From assembly GCA_002359025.1 (NCBI GenBank), contig DEPZ01000037.1:263-22024 (forward strand): DNA of 21,762 nt, written 5' to 3'. Shown here piece after piece: positions 20,846 to 21,762 of the stretch. How positions within the stretch are numbered: position 1 is the first letter of the stretch; every line of letters starts with the position of its first letter. This DNA comes from Erysipelotrichaceae bacterium UBA3379. Its GTDB lineage: Bacteria > Bacillota_I > Bacilli_A > Erysipelotrichales > Coprobacillaceae. Position numbers and translations under genes: made by a program. The notes under the pieces were generated by a model. It saw nothing but the letters and a program-made list of their open reading frames with translations, was not told the DNA's origin and searched no databases.

Positions 20846-21762
20846 TTATTTAAATTGATAAAATGCTCCAACACCTGCATATTGAGATTGTGATTTCAAT
20901 TCATCTTCAATTCTCATTAATTGATTATATTTAGCAATACGATCAGTTCTTGATGCTGAACCAGTCTTAATTTGACCTGCATTTGTAGCTACTGCGATAT
21001 CTGCAATAGTTGTATCTTCTGTTTCACCTGAACGGTGAGAAATAACTGCAGTGTAGTTTGCTTTTTGAGCCATTTCAATAGCTTCTAATGTTTCAGTTAA
21101 TGTACCAATTTGATTAACTTTAATTAAGATAGAATTAGCAACTTTTCTTTCAATACCTTGTTGTAATCTCTTAGTATTTGTTACGAAGAAATCATCACCA
21201 ACTAATTGCACTTTTCCTCCTAATTTTTCAGTTAAATAATCCCAACCTTCCCAATCATCTTGGTCTAAACCATCTTCAATTGAAACGATTGGATATTTTT
21301 CACATAACTCAACATAGAAATCAACTAATTCTTTTGATGTAAATGTTTTGTTGTTTTCTCCTGGTAATGTATATTTTCCATCTTTATAGAATTCTGAACT
21401 TGCTACGTCCATAGCTAATTTCACATCTTCACCAGGTTTATATCCAGCTTTTTCAATAGCTTCTAAAATAGTTAAAATTGCTTCTTCATTAGATGCTAAG
21501 TTAGGAGCAAATCCTCCTTCATCACCTACAGCTGTATTTAAACCTTTTGCTTTTAATACTTTCTTTAATGAATGGAAAACTTCTGCACCCATACGAATAG
21601 CTTCTTTAAATGAAGATGCATTGACTGGCATAATCATAAACTCTTGGAAGTCTACATTATTATCAGCATGAGCTCCACCATTAATAATATTCATCATTGG
21701 TGCAGGTAATACATGGGCGTTTGCTCCACCAATATATCTATATAATGGTAAATTTAAGCTAT
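20846..21762 (-). CDS. eno: Enolase (partial, N-terminus off the right edge)
   Basis: Converts 2-phosphoglycerate to phosphoenolpyruvate in glycolysis; cytoplasmic and partly surface-exposed in many Gram-positives. About 305 codons are present, and the reading frame stays open to the window edge (SLNLPLYRYIGGANAHVLP before the MMNIINGG motif); the missing part is about 125 residues. Seen: NGGAHADN, GDEGGFAPN with the catalytic Glu, the Mg ligands in LAMDVASSEF, SIEDGLDQDDWEGW and LVGDDFFVTN, the catalytic Lys in LIKVNQIGT, and SHRSGETED. The end GVGAFYQFK is shorter than some family members but normal for Firmicutes. Nothing suggests a broken gene; an internal Met at 21697 is not the start. 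Confidence 0.97.
   Translation of the reverse strand, partial: SLNLPLYRYIGGANAHVLPAPMMNIINGGAHADNNVDFQEFMIMPVNASSFKEAIRMGAEVFHSLKKVLKAKGLNTAVGDEGGFAPNLASNEEAILTILEAIEKAGYKPGEDVKLAMDVASSEFYKDGKYTLPGENNKTFTSKELVDFYVELCEKYPIVSIEDGLDQDDWEGWDYLTEKLGGKVQLVGDDFFVTNTKRLQQGIERKVANSILIKVNQIGTLTETLEAIEMAQKANYTAVISHRSGETEDTTIADIAVATNAGQIKTGSASRTDRIAKYNQLMRIEDELKSQSQYAGVGAFYQFK

Noticed and set aside
20846..21697. Enolase as a truncated gene starting at the Met at 21697
   Set aside because: The frame is open and matches enolase up to the window edge, so the gene is only cut by the window.

Overview
The window is a gene-dense, A+T-rich segment of a fermentative, anaerobic Firmicute-type (Bacillota) chromosome. 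Evidence: Shine-Dalgarno sites of the AGGAGG type on most genes, short hairpin-plus-T terminators, an electron-bifurcating Nfn pair, a bifunctional AdhE with a Rex-type operator, and clostridial/erysipelotrichial-style transporters. An erysipelotrichial gut bacterium (Coprobacillus/Catenibacterium-like) is my best guess, but this rests on general resemblance and is not proven by the sequence.

Layout. 1-2181 (-): nfnA then nfnB (nfnB cut by the left edge), a pair linking NADH, NADPH and ferredoxin pools. 2326-3105 (+): Cof-type HAD phosphatase. 3251-5374 (-): MacB/FtsX-type ABC permease and ATPase. 5472-5819 (-): small membrane-anchored NusG domain II protein. 5970-6290 (+): a lone PTS IIB protein with an inverted repeat in its promoter. 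6388-8397 (-): Kup potassium transporter, preceded by a nested inverted-repeat element. 8626-11310 (-): adhE with a near-consensus Rex site upstream. 11511-13607 (-): a lipoprotein gene followed by brnQ. 13696-13899 (-): a 67-residue coiled-coil protein with a perfect palindrome in its promoter. 13993-15936 (-): pgk-tpiA. 16076-16357 (+): single-domain rhodanese.

16380-20679 is the accessory and most interesting part. On the minus strand is an operon for a lactococcin 972-like secreted bacteriocin (19013-19345), a large eight-helix membrane protein (17003-19006) and its ABC ATPase (16380-17006). Divergent from it is a plus-strand trio: a PadR regulator, a membrane protein with a cytoplasmic helical domain, and a secreted protein of unknown family. 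The two sets share one intergenic control region with back-to-back promoters. This block lies between pgk-tpiA and enolase (20846 to the right edge, -), genes that are often close together in Firmicutes, so it may have been inserted into a glycolytic neighbourhood.

How the genes work together: pgk, tpiA and eno serve glycolysis; adhE (redox-controlled through Rex) and NfnAB dispose of or redistribute reducing equivalents; Kup, BrnQ and the PTS protein handle uptake; the Lcn972-like operon probably makes, handles and resists a cell-wall-targeting peptide under PadR control. No stretch without a gene exceeds about 230 bases. I see no tRNA, rRNA, CRISPR array or transposase.
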